From Runella slithyformis DSM 19594 (lineage in GTDB: Bacteria > Bacteroidota > Bacteroidia > Cytophagales > Spirosomataceae): DNA of 64,000 nt. Position numbers and translations under genes: made by a program. Shown here in pieces: positions 35,853-45,988 of the stretch. The notes under the pieces were generated by a model. The model worked only from the letters and a program-made list of their open reading frames with translations. It was not told the DNA's origin and ran no database searches. Where the stretch lies: the NCBI RefSeq assembly GCF_000218895.1, contig NC_015703.1:4911001-4975000 (forward strand), in the 5' to 3' direction. The number at the start of each line of letters is the position of its first letter. Position 1 is the stretch's first letter.

Positions 35853-38800
35853 CTTCAGGGTTTAGTAGTTTGAAAATATCTTTTGACTTATCTCTTGAAT
35901 TTTCTCTATCGATAATCAGCAAATGCTTGTTTGCATCACGATTGGCATTACAGAATGTAAATAGTTCATCGAATGTTTTTTCATATTGATAAGCGAGTAA
36001 ATGACTTGTATTAAGGCTCAATATATCCTCAGCTGTATTATATATTTTTATCCGATTCTTAGAGCCAAAATCTAATGCCATTTTGTATCCCTCATCCCTC
36101 ATACGCAATATTTCATTTGGATGAATATAAGCAAATGAACCTCTTGCACTATGGACAAAATATTTTTCATCGCCATTTGATAAATGGTTGAAATCCTTTT
36201 CTGCTTTATCAAAATGAATCGATGTGTCTTTAGCTAATTTCAGTTTAGCGATAAGATTGTATAATTTCTGTTTTTCTTTCGGGTGGCTTTTTGAAAGCTC
36301 AAGAATATTTTTCAATTCAGGGATATACTCATTCCATTCGGTATTTTCCAGTTCTATTTGGATAAATTCCTCCACTTCTTTTATCCAGGAACTTTTCCAA
36401 TCATCAGGCAAACTGTCAAAGTTTTTTTCCAGTTCTTCAATTATACTTTTCTCTGAATCGTCAAAAATATATCTATTAAAAACCTTTTCCTTTATTGCAC
36501 CAAACTTAGATACAAGTTCATACAGATATTTTCTTATTGCACTCCTTTTTGCACCAATATCTTCAATGTAATAAATTGTATTGCTAACTGCTTTTATATT
36601 TAACTCCCATTTCCAAACCAACCCTCCATGACTTATAGTATTTGATATGTCATCACACTTAACAAATGATAAGTTGTTTACTAAAGTTAAAATTTGTTTT
36701 GAAAGAGTTAGGTACTCCGTAGTGCCATTCTTAATATTAAAAGCCAAGTATTCAGCTCGATTTTTAAAAAGAGTTTTGATTTCTAAATCATCTGTAGAAT
36801 TAATATCCTTCTCAAAATGAAATTCACTATCATTTGCAGATATGCTTCTTACCCCTAATTGCGATGATAATGATACAAATTCAGCATGAAGCAAGCGATT
36901 TGGTTGTTTGCCAATTATTTCTGTATCTGTTGATGTATAGAGTTCCCCAATTGGAAACCATTCATAGCTCCCATTAGGTAACTTTAAGCCATTCAGGTTT
37001 TCGGGGGAGTATTTATATCGTTTCATAATATTAACGATATTCAAACTGTTGACCTGTTGTTGTGTTGGTGGAGTTGCTCTTCTAAGCAATGCCAGACACT
37101 GCCCTATACTCAATTCTTGGTTAATTCCAATTAGCACCTCTAATGTTGAATTATTGTAAGTAAACTTGGAGAAGTCGATCAAAGGGATAAGACTTTTATC
37201 ATCAATATATTGCCCTAAGCCATTTGAAAATAGCTCTGTGGGCTTCTTGAAAATAACACCTGCCACTTCTATTGTACTATTGCTTTTAACAATATTCAAT
37301 GCATTACTTGCCGCAAATAATTTTATATTATTATCTGAGGCTATAATGTAATTCCAAATGTTGGGAAGATATTTTGAATTTGTAAGAACTTGCGATGGAT
37401 AGAATTGGTAGAGATTTGGGCTAATCAATTTGAAGTTATAATCGCTATGTACGCCCAACATTTTTAAAAACTCAACGCTAATAGTATTTTCAAAATAACC
37501 TTTTGACAAGAACTTAAACTGTGACTGTAATTCTGCATCTATTTCTATATTTAATTCCGGTTGAAACTCATCTGGTAAATGAATGTCAGAAGGTAAATGC
37601 CAAGTGTTATCTGATGAAGTTTGTAATTTCAGTTTTCCAAGCTTATTAATAAAATCAAAAGTTACAGGGACAGCCTCCTTTTTATTAGCCTGGTAGTATT
37701 GATCAAGATCTTTTAAAATTGCAAAATGTATTCCTCTAAGGTTATCCTGGCTCGTAGTTAAAGTATCTATTTTTTCATTAAATATCTTCTGTTCACTATT
37801 TAGATCTTTACATCCCAGCAATACAAAAAATGCTTTCCAATCTGATACATAGGTTTGTTTCGGCTGATATTCCGAACTAATTTGGTTGGGTAATTCAATT
37901 GAGGTGAGTATTTGATTAATTCGCTTGTCTGCTGTATAGTATTCAGGAATAATACATTCTTTCGCAACATGAAAGCCCGAACTTGTTTTAAGTTTTATTG
38001 ATTGTTGGATTAATGTTATTTGGGCAAGAGTTATTTGAGAATCGGGCTTCTCTCTATTTAATTGCCAATATTTACATATTTCAATGCCTGCTTTAAAATG
38101 TAAGGAATCCTCAAGCTCTTTCAACTGTGATATTAGTTCACTAATAACATCTCTTAAACCAATTTTTGCTTTTGCCGTTCTAAATATTTCGTTCCAAAGT
38201 TGTTTATCATTAGGTCTTTTGGCAAAATCAAAGTTGGGGAGAATGAAGTATTTTCCCTTCAATTTCAAATTTGAAATAATGGTCTCTACCTCATCATCTT
38301 TGGCCAATTCCTTTGGAAGGTAGACTGATGATATTGCTTTAATATTAAGAATACCTTCCTCGACCTGTTTACAAACTATTGATAACTGGGGTAATGATTT
38401 TTTAATCTCATCATCTGCTTTGAAAAGCGACCAGTTATCATAAATGAAGTTCCAAGTATTGATAATATTTTTCTCATTATTCAATAAAGCTATTAACCCC
38501 TTTAGATTTGTCTTGTAAAAATCAATTGCACTGAAAGGTTTAAGATTAAGCTGTATTTGTTCATTATCAAGCAAACTTTTTAAAGCAGGATTTATTTTAT
38601 CAACGCCAATGAAGGATACCTCTTCAGGCTCTTCATTAAATAGATCGGATGCAAGGCAAAGAGTATTTTTAGCAGACAAGGCAATACTTTCTGTTGTCAA
38701 CAGAAGTTTTAAAGAAGGGTCAGTAGAGGTATAAAAGTGTTTTATTAATTTATAATTGTTTACTGGATTTTTTAGCCATATTTGAAAAGCCTCTTTCTTT

Positions 38801-40584
38801 AAATCCGCTTTTAAATCGTCAACCAAATAAAGTTTGCCCACAGTTGAGTATGCCTTAATCAAGCCTTCCACTTTAGACAAACCTTCTCCTGAATCTGAGC
38901 TGATAAGTTTTTGTGATAACCCAGTCAAACCTTTAAAATCATCTGGCAGTAATACTGCAATTCCAGTTTTGTCAATCAAAATATTATTAAGTGGTTCCAA
39001 CTGGCCTGATTGAGCTGGAATGAATGCAATTGGAGCCACTTCAACGGTGCCCAATAAGCCAGTTTCAAAACCCTTCTTAAAAGATAATAACAGATGCTTG
39101 TTTCTTTCATCAATTATCTGGTTTTCTATTATTGTAAAATCCGGTATGATTGATAAGTAATTTCTGTTAAACTTGAAATTACCTGCATTTCGCTCATCCT
39201 TTTTCAAGCCTATTGACCTTACCCATTTGAGAAACAAAAATCCTGATTGCTCAATCAAGAAATCATTCCACTTAATGTTGTGAAAAAACTCTCTTGTGCC
39301 ATCTGGAATAAAATCACCATTGATCAGGAAATCAAAGCCCAAGTTTACTTTTGTAGGCAAGTAGTTATACAAAACTGCATTAGTAGTTTTTAAAATATGA
39401 TCTGATGAACGACTGGTTGCAAATTGAATTATCGAACTCTGAATATCATAATACTTTTCTGGAACTACTGATTCATTGTCGTCTATTTCTTTGTTAATCC
39501 ATTCTCTGACATTGTCTGGAATGACTACCTGTTCTTTTCCCATCCAATAGTCAAGTAAGTTCTTTTTTGATTCCTTAAACCCAGTTGGGGTAATAATCTT
39601 AGCATTTTCAATATTGGGTAAAAAAAGCAGTATTCTATCATCCGTAAAAAGACGATTTAATATAACATGATATTCTTCGAGTTTTTCCCGCCTTCTGGGC
39701 TTTAGTGCAATTGAGACGGTTGAATTTTTGAAAATTGTAGTCTCTACTATTTCTGAATCCATTTCCGATGGCTCGGACCATATGGGGATTATTTGATAAG
39801 GCTTCTCAGTTACGAATTTGCTGCTATCAAATCTGAAAGAGTAACCACCACTTTTGATATAAGCGAAATTACAATCTTTAAATACTGACTTAAACCCTAT
39901 TCCCTTAAAGCCAATCTTGTCAATTGAATCGGATTTGTCACTTTCATTTACTGAGCATATCGAATGAACATTATTCACTTTAAAGACAGCACCCGAATGA
40001 CAAAAAAGTAAATAATTATCAGAAATTTTAAAGGAAACGTAGACTTTGTTTTCCCTTGCTCTGTCAGGGTAATCACTTGCATTTTGCAACAATTCAAAAA
40101 TGAATGTTTCGGGTGATTTATTAATTTCTCGTTGAATCGAATTTAATGCTTTCGCTAATTGTTGATTGTTTGCAAAATGGGTGTTCTCAGCGATTGAAAA
40201 TCGTCTATTAATAAACTCCTTAGGATCGGGATTGTATTCTATTGGTCTATATGTTTCATCCATCTGAAGAGCAAATGGATTTTCATGCCTCTCTCTTATA
40301 GCCTTAGACGATAACTTCGCTTTAAATTGATAGAATACACCTGGTCTAAGTTCTGAAAGCTCATTATGAATATGAACCCAAAGCTTCTTACCCTTTAATT
40401 TTGTGTTTAATTCATCATTGCCTAAAAAGTTAAGGGAGAAGTAATCGGTAGTTTTAACATTTACAAACCGAAATGTTCCTTGATAATTATAATACTGACC
40501 AATAAAAATCATATCAGTACTATCATACTCTTTTTGCAAGTACGTTAAGATCTCATTAGCCGATTTATCAAACCAAATAGACAT
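35839..40584 (-). CDS. Giant sacsin-like GHKL (HSP90-type) ATPase, 1581 residues
   Basis: The N-terminal ~130 residues have no recognisable domain. A GHKL ATP-binding fold of the sacsin/HSP90 type follows: the N-box is FIFELLQNASDYPDR (~162-176) and the glycine box is KIGFKGIGFKSVFK (~213-226), with FDFLINGDFIPDG-like wording (LGFDFLINGDFIPDGTREFF) further on, as in sacsin repeats. The remaining ~1100 residues are unassigned and mixed helical/strand, with no second Walker motif seen. Such proteins occur in bacterial defence islands and in chaperone-like roles. It is coupled to the SF1 helicase by a 14-base overlap and lies 163 bases after the DUF499 gene. The 163-base spacer (40585-40747) shows nothing but AT-rich sequence. 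Confidence 0.8.
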   Translation of the reverse strand: MSIWFDKSANEILTYLQKEYDSTDMIFIGQYYNYQGTFRFVNVKTTDYFSLNFLGNDELNTKLKGKKLWVHIHNELSELRPGVFYQFKAKLSSKAIRERHENPFALQMDETYRPIEYNPDPKEFINRRFSIAENTHFANNQQLAKALNSIQREINKSPETFIFELLQNASDYPDRARENKVYVSFKISDNYLLFCHSGAVFKVNNVHSICSVNESDKSDSIDKIGFKGIGFKSVFKDCNFAYIKSGGYSFRFDSSKFVTEKPYQIIPIWSEPSEMDSEIVETTIFKNSTVSIALKPRRREKLEEYHVILNRLFTDDRILLFLPNIENAKIITPTGFKESKKNLLDYWMGKEQVVIPDNVREWINKEIDDNESVVPEKYYDIQSSIIQFATSRSSDHILKTTNAVLYNYLPTKVNLGFDFLINGDFIPDGTREFFHNIKWNDFLIEQSGFLFLKWVRSIGLKKDERNAGNFKFNRNYLSIIPDFTIIENQIIDERNKHLLLSFKKGFETGLLGTVEVAPIAFIPAQSGQLEPLNNILIDKTGIAVLLPDDFKGLTGLSQKLISSDSGEGLSKVEGLIKAYSTVGKLYLVDDLKADLKKEAFQIWLKNPVNNYKLIKHFYTSTDPSLKLLLTTESIALSAKNTLCLASDLFNEEPEEVSFIGVDKINPALKSLLDNEQIQLNLKPFSAIDFYKTNLKGLIALLNNEKNIINTWNFIYDNWSLFKADDEIKKSLPQLSIVCKQVEEGILNIKAISSVYLPKELAKDDEVETIISNLKLKGKYFILPNFDFAKRPNDKQLWNEIFRTAKAKIGLRDVISELISQLKELEDSLHFKAGIEICKYWQLNREKPDSQITLAQITLIQQSIKLKTSSGFHVAKECIIPEYYTADKRINQILTSIELPNQISSEYQPKQTYVSDWKAFFVLLGCKDLNSEQKIFNEKIDTLTTSQDNLRGIHFAILKDLDQYYQANKKEAVPVTFDFINKLGKLKLQTSSDNTWHLPSDIHLPDEFQPELNIEIDAELQSQFKFLSKGYFENTISVEFLKMLGVHSDYNFKLISPNLYQFYPSQVLTNSKYLPNIWNYIIASDNNIKLFAASNALNIVKSNSTIEVAGVIFKKPTELFSNGLGQYIDDKSLIPLIDFSKFTYNNSTLEVLIGINQELSIGQCLALLRRATPPTQQQVNSLNIVNIMKRYKYSPENLNGLKLPNGSYEWFPIGELYTSTDTEIIGKQPNRLLHAEFVSLSSQLGVRSISANDSEFHFEKDINSTDDLEIKTLFKNRAEYLAFNIKNGTTEYLTLSKQILTLVNNLSFVKCDDISNTISHGGLVWKWELNIKAVSNTIYYIEDIGAKRSAIRKYLYELVSKFGAIKEKVFNRYIFDDSEKSIIEELEKNFDSLPDDWKSSWIKEVEEFIQIELENTEWNEYIPELKNILELSKSHPKEKQKLYNLIAKLKLAKDTSIHFDKAEKDFNHLSNGDEKYFVHSARGSFAYIHPNEILRMRDEGYKMALDFGSKNRIKIYNTAEDILSLNTSHLLAYQYEKTFDELFTFCNANRDANKHLLIIDRENSRDKSKDIFKLLNPEDDYQ

Positions 40585-40747
40585 ACATTTATAAATGTTT
40601 TATTAGTTAAACTAAATATTTTGTTTCTAAATATAAATTAGGTGTTCACAATAGAATTGATGAAGGTTAGGCTGGCCTTTCGCAGTAGTCGGTTCTGCCA
40701 GCCTATAATTCCCTAAACCATTCTACATAATATTTCATGCTTGCTTC

Positions 40748-43700
40748 TCACTCCTCCTCAAAATTCAACCCCAACTGCTTTGCCGCTTCTTTAGCCGATT
40801 TGTACTGAGGCTTACTTTCGTCAATGGGGTTACTCTCAGAGGATTTGATTTTGAATTTTACTTCTATTTCAATCCTGTTGCCATTCATTGCAAACGGAGT
40901 GATGAAGTAATTAAACAACTCAGTATAGCGCTCCAGCGGAACTTTGCCGGAAATGATGATTGATTTGAGCTGTTTTACAATGTCCGGGTCCCCAACTGCC
41001 TGAGGAGAAACAAAAGGCTCATTGACAATGGATATAGGCGTTGTAACATTCCCTGAATCAGGGATGCTGACAGGCACCGGAGCTTGTGGCTGTGGCTTTA
41101 GACTCTTATCAACTAACCAATAGGTAACATCATCGACATCAAAAAACGGAATACTTTCCTGAAAAAAGTATCGGGTAAAACTGGACCCATCGCCCGTAGC
41201 TATGCAGTATTCTCCGTTAGTACAGTATTTCTGAATACTTCTTGATACCGCATCTTTACCCGTAACCATGGGCTTGTCGTCAAATCGAATGAAGGCTTCA
41301 TAAATGTCTTTGACTTTAACCGCATGGTCCGGCGTTGGCAGTAATTGATTCGTTCGCAGGGTTCCTAACCCGACCGATTCCAAAAGCCATTCCTGCTCTT
41401 TTAATTCAGCAATGATCGTTTGATTGATTTGACTGTCAAGGCTTTCTTTGAATTGCTTAATGACAATTTTATCAATGCCGCTCTTCACTGCGTATTTCAC
41501 CACAATCGAATACGCCACTACCAATGCCGTTTCAGTTTGTTTGGACGCCTCTTCCATTCGTCTTCGGAGGTCATCTTTTTGGTCGCGTTCCAGCTGGTTT
41601 TGGTATTCCTGGTTTATTTTTTGACACGCTAAATATTCCCTGACACAGGAATGCAATTTGCCGATTCCCGCTTCTGAGCACAACAAAAACAGCATCGTAT
41701 TTCGGTAAATCCGCTCGCTGTTACCTTTTTTAGTCGCAATTCGCTCAATCAATGGTTTGGTTTGACCATTGACTTGGGTTGGATTTGCTACGTGGTGAGG
41801 CCCCAAAATAATCAGCGTTGGTCTGGTTTGTTCAGGTATGTCCTCAGGCGGATTGACCAGCACATTGAAAAACTGGACATTCTTCCTTTTATCGTCGATA
41901 CGTTTCAGGATTTCAGCCGTTACATCGTGGTCCTTTATATCTCCCTTGGCTTGATTGATCAGAATGTTAATGTTGGGTTTGGTGTGGAACCAATACCGCT
42001 TACCTGCACCGCCGGTTTGGGCATAGTATAAATAATGGGCTACGCCTTCCAATTCGTTTAAAGCTCCGTTGATATTGTTATGATTGAATCCATCAGGGTT
42101 CAATAAATGCAGTTTCAGCTCGGCCACCGAAACACCTTTATTGGCTCCATCGCTGCCAAAAGAGGACATCAATATGACCGACGAAATAGATTGTGTTAAA
42201 TCCCATTGACCGTACTCCCGCTTGGTACTGTCTATTTTAAATGCATTGGAAGCGGCACCGGCTACATCGGCCGTGATTACGGCATCGTACCCGTTTCCGT
42301 AGAGCTTTTTGAGTTGTCCACTCATGGAATCCAAGGTGGCAAAGTTGACTACGCCTGAATGGATAAGTCGGTTGGCACCCGCTAACGAATGCTGGCGTTG
42401 CCATAAATCGCTGACAATGGAGGCCAAAAGGCGCAGCACCCCTCTGGTACGCTGAAAATCATGGTGGCTTGCCCATCGTACCCTGAAAATATCAATCAAC
42501 TCCGGATGAAACGGATAGGCTTTCAGCATCCGTTGTTTGTATTCTGATTTGGCAGCGTGTGAAGGAAGCTCGGTCCAATATTGCTGGTACAAACCTAAGT
42601 AATTGGATACAACGGCTTCAATGGTGCGGGGATCTCCTATATTTTCAAATAATCGGCGTCGGATTACTTCAAAAATCTCATCATCTGCTACGGGCTGCGT
42701 ATCGGCACCTACCCGACTTACCCGTTTTTGTAAACTGTTCAATATCGCTTGAGCTTCGGGGGTATTGCCTACTTCCTGCGGACTTGCCGGCAGCGTAATG
42801 ACCGCTACACAGTGATTGGTACCGGCCACGGCTTCCGTAAGCTCCTGCATAAAGCTGATGGTTTGATCGGCCAGACTGCTGCTGCCTGCTTTGCGGGCGG
42901 AGGCTTTCACGCAATAATCGGCTAACTCATCCACTAAAATCAGCGCCGGCATACATTTACCCAAGACTGATTTAAAAAGTCCGGCGGGCGCAATGAGTTG
43001 TTCGTCATTTTTTCGGACAATCTCGTAGGCTTCTTTTCCGCCTAATTGATAGGCTAATTCACCCCAAATGGTTTGAATATGAACTCCATCGGCCGTTTTC
43101 CGACCGTTGGCGGCGTCGTTGGTAGTGTTGGTAAAAACCGCAATATTGGCCGAGTCAAATTCAGGTATCCCGGTATAGCGAAGAAGTTCTTCAGTATTGG
43201 GAGATTCAATGACTGATTTGCCACCTTTGCACAAATGAAATAACGAAATGAGCGTGTGGGTTTTACCGCCACCAAATCCGGTTTGGAGTGATATTACTCT
43301 ATTTTCGGCGTCTTCTTTGCCATTTAGCCCTTTCAGTACGGTTTTTGCTATGTTCTTGAGGCCCGCTGTAAAGTAGGTTTTTGAGAAGAAAGTGGACGCA
43401 TCTTTATATACCTCACGGCCATTACCGAGTGCTACTTCAGCTAAATTAGCCGCGAAAACTGACTCGTCCAAACGACCCAAACGGATGTCAAAGTGCGGCT
43501 GTACTACCCTGAACCATGCTTGGGAGCCGGAGGGAAGGGCTTCAGTCACTTTTGGTTCATGTTTGGATTCTGAACCTGAACTTTCTTCCAGCTTTTTTAG
43601 CTCCTCTTCCAGTTCGGTCATTTTCAGGATTCGGGCGATGGTTCGCATGTGAATCCACGTTTTAGTGGCTTCATCAGTTTCGATTTGCTCATTGTAATGG

Positions 43701-44032
43701 GCGATTCGATTGCGGGTTTCATAGATTTCCCCCAGCCAGTTGGGTAAATCACCCGTTTTTTTCTCGAAATCCTGACGGATTAAATTTTTGTATTTAATGG
43801 CAAAATGCTTGAAATGAGGATAATCCAATAAGCCCATGGCCGTGCTTCCGCTGCGCAGGCCTTCGTTCCATTTGGCTCGTTGATCAGGAAGCAATACCGT
43901 ATTGGCGTATTCGGCGGGCCAGGTTTCGCCGTATTCATTGAGGAGTACTGATACAATATAGGGACGGAAAGCCTCAATAAAGACCACTAAGGCTTTGGTT
44001 AAGTTTTCTCGTTGGAGTTGTGTACTATTCAT
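40748..44032 (-). CDS. HEPN-DUF499 P-loop ATPase
   Basis: The protein has 1094 residues. The N-terminal ~140 residues look like a Swt1-type HEPN domain with an R-x4-H motif, RNRIAH, at residues 107-112. Next comes the DUF499 ATPase, related to PglY/BrxC: Walker A QTGFGGGKTHTLI (~251-262), Walker B ALILVDELADYCVKA, then helical and C-terminal domains. DUF499 proteins occur with DUF1156 methylases and large helicases in anti-phage loci. It starts 14 bases after the methylase stop. The HEPN motif suggests a possible RNase activity that the family as a whole is not known for; that is inference. Confidence 0.85.
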   Translation of the reverse strand: MNSTQLQRENLTKALVVFIEAFRPYIVSVLLNEYGETWPAEYANTVLLPDQRAKWNEGLRSGSTAMGLLDYPHFKHFAIKYKNLIRQDFEKKTGDLPNWLGEIYETRNRIAHYNEQIETDEATKTWIHMRTIARILKMTELEEELKKLEESSGSESKHEPKVTEALPSGSQAWFRVVQPHFDIRLGRLDESVFAANLAEVALGNGREVYKDASTFFSKTYFTAGLKNIAKTVLKGLNGKEDAENRVISLQTGFGGGKTHTLISLFHLCKGGKSVIESPNTEELLRYTGIPEFDSANIAVFTNTTNDAANGRKTADGVHIQTIWGELAYQLGGKEAYEIVRKNDEQLIAPAGLFKSVLGKCMPALILVDELADYCVKASARKAGSSSLADQTISFMQELTEAVAGTNHCVAVITLPASPQEVGNTPEAQAILNSLQKRVSRVGADTQPVADDEIFEVIRRRLFENIGDPRTIEAVVSNYLGLYQQYWTELPSHAAKSEYKQRMLKAYPFHPELIDIFRVRWASHHDFQRTRGVLRLLASIVSDLWQRQHSLAGANRLIHSGVVNFATLDSMSGQLKKLYGNGYDAVITADVAGAASNAFKIDSTKREYGQWDLTQSISSVILMSSFGSDGANKGVSVAELKLHLLNPDGFNHNNINGALNELEGVAHYLYYAQTGGAGKRYWFHTKPNINILINQAKGDIKDHDVTAEILKRIDDKRKNVQFFNVLVNPPEDIPEQTRPTLIILGPHHVANPTQVNGQTKPLIERIATKKGNSERIYRNTMLFLLCSEAGIGKLHSCVREYLACQKINQEYQNQLERDQKDDLRRRMEEASKQTETALVVAYSIVVKYAVKSGIDKIVIKQFKESLDSQINQTIIAELKEQEWLLESVGLGTLRTNQLLPTPDHAVKVKDIYEAFIRFDDKPMVTGKDAVSRSIQKYCTNGEYCIATGDGSSFTRYFFQESIPFFDVDDVTYWLVDKSLKPQPQAPVPVSIPDSGNVTTPISIVNEPFVSPQAVGDPDIVKQLKSIIISGKVPLERYTELFNYFITPFAMNGNRIEIEVKFKIKSSESNPIDESKPQYKSAKEAAKQLGLNFEEE

Positions 44033-44548
44033 AATCGTTGAATCGGTTATTCAAATGAAAGTGTGCCCTGTATTACCTTCGATAGTTCTGCCTGTTTGCT
44101 TTCTCGAATGAGACTGTCGCGGTTGCTCAGTAAGCCCGTAGCCTGTTTGTGGTCATTGCAACCGGCGGGCAGTAATTCCAATAGGGAAGTGACAACGCGC
44201 CAAAAAGCCGATTCGGGGCTGTCGGCTACGGCGGAAATATGGGCCAATAAAGGACTGCGGTTGGCCCCGGCATAGAGGTGCATGGCGCGGTGTACCTGGT
44301 CAATGAGGGTATCCGTTTTATTTTCCCCCAGGCGTTTGTTGATGGCAATCCTTTCCTGATAATTGCCCAAGGTTTGTTTATTGCCCTTTTTCAGAAGCAA
44401 ATGCTCGGTAAAAAGCTCATTGACATTGATCGCCAGGCCGACTCGGCTGAATTTGGCTGCATCGTCAAAATCACTTTCAGTAAAACCATATAGTTGAAGC
44501 CAGCCAATGTAGAACTTTGTAAAATCATCCCCATCAAAACCTTTTAAA

Positions 44549-45988
44549 CATGAGTCATCCCGAAGTTTAGGGTAAAAAAGAACCTCCTTGTAATTTTGAG
44601 AGTCACTACAAACTCAAAAACAGGGAGGTCTTTTTATGTTCAGAACAATACTGCAAAACAAGGATAAAAACGCTTCAAAGTCAAGAGCTTCAGACTTCAT
44701 TTTAGAACGGGGGCATCGGTATCTTCACCCACTTCAACTTCGCTTAGATGCCCTGATTGATACTCGTTTGGTGAGTACATTCTATGACTTATTTATGGCG
44801 ATATTGGTGTTTCGTCACAACAGGATGGGGCTGTTATTGAGCGAGTTAGGCGGGTATATTTGTGGATTATCGCACGCCCCGGCGGGTACGAAGCGTATCA
44901 GCAATTTACTTCGATGTAAAAAATGGTCTTCCACATTGATTGATGACTTTTTCTTTGAACGTAGCCGTGAGCGAATTAAGTCCTTACAATCCAATGGTCA
45001 ACGTCCTTTACTGCTGTGGGATGAGAGTAAGATTGAAAAGAGTGAATCATGGTTTTTGGAAGGCTTATGCAGTGTGGAAAGCAGTAAAGGCAAAAGATTG
45101 ACCAAAATAAGAAAAGGCTTTTATAAGCCACCTACTCAACGCATTTGTGTGCCCGGCTTTCATTGGACAGCTACCCTTTTGTCAGCTTTGGGACAAACTC
45201 CAAGTGTATGTCAGATGAGTTGGTGGACATCAAGGGGTAAATATCAGGAAGTAGGGACCAACATTATCTTTCGGATGCTCAAAAAGCTCCATAAAACCAT
45301 TGGAAGCAGCGTTCTGCATGTGTTAGACCGAGGTTATGCCAATGCCTGGACGATTGAATGGATGAATGAGTTTAAACAGGACTTTTTAGTTCGTTGGAAG
45401 AAAACACATCTATTATGCCATTCTGAAAAAGGAACCAAACAGACTCATTTATTAGCTCGCTCTTTCAAAGCAGTGGGGCGTAAAATGCTTCGTGATAACC
45501 AACGCAAAATCAGTAAGTATGTCACGATCGCTTACACACAGGTCACTCACGCTGATTTCAAAGATAAATCCCTATGGCTCATTATCGTACGTGACAAAAA
45601 AAGTTTACAGCCCCCTATGTATCTGCTAACCTCCATTGCCATTACCAATACTCGATTGGCTTGGGAGATGTGTCATTCTTATATGCATCGCTGGAATATA
45701 GAGCAAACCTTTAGATGTAGTAAAGCCGAATTGGGTATGGAGTCACCCAGGCTTTGGTTCTGGGAAAATAGACTCAAATTACTTGCTATTGTAGCATTAG
45801 TCTATGATTTTCTGCTGATGTTATTGAGAAATTGGAGCCATTGGATTCCGCTTTTTCTCAGACATTGGTGCCATAGAACAGGAAATCGGTACCGAAACGC
45901 TTCGATACCGATTTACAGATTAAGACTCGCCATCTCCCACGTGCTTTACACTGCTTGTTGCGCTTGCCAAACTTCGGGATGACTCATG
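44549..45988. mobile_element. IS4-type insertion sequence, copy 2, in the methyltransferase gene
   Basis: The element is 1440 bases with the same perfect 20-base ends as copies 1 and 3, in the opposite orientation (transposase on +). Flanks are ...ccttttaaa and ttcacggg..., with no duplication. It splits the DUF1156 gene after codon 856. Confidence 0.93.
44636..45982 (+). CDS. IS4-family DDE transposase, copy 2
   Basis: The protein is full length at 448 residues with all active-site motifs (WDESKIEKSE, LDRGYANAW, YMHRWNIEQTFRCSK). At the few positions where the copies differ it agrees with copy 3 (KMLRDNQ; gcgatcgtgac-type sequence) rather than copy 1. Confidence 0.94.
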   Translation: MFRTILQNKDKNASKSRASDFILERGHRYLHPLQLRLDALIDTRLVSTFYDLFMAILVFRHNRMGLLLSELGGYICGLSHAPAGTKRISNLLRCKKWSSTLIDDFFFERSRERIKSLQSNGQRPLLLWDESKIEKSESWFLEGLCSVESSKGKRLTKIRKGFYKPPTQRICVPGFHWTATLLSALGQTPSVCQMSWWTSRGKYQEVGTNIIFRMLKKLHKTIGSSVLHVLDRGYANAWTIEWMNEFKQDFLVRWKKTHLLCHSEKGTKQTHLLARSFKAVGRKMLRDNQRKISKYVTIAYTQVTHADFKDKSLWLIIVRDKKSLQPPMYLLTSIAITNTRLAWEMCHSYMHRWNIEQTFRCSKAELGMESPRLWFWENRLKLLAIVALVYDFLLMLLRNWSHWIPLFLRHWCHRTGNRYRNASIPIYRLRLAISHVLYTACCACQTSG

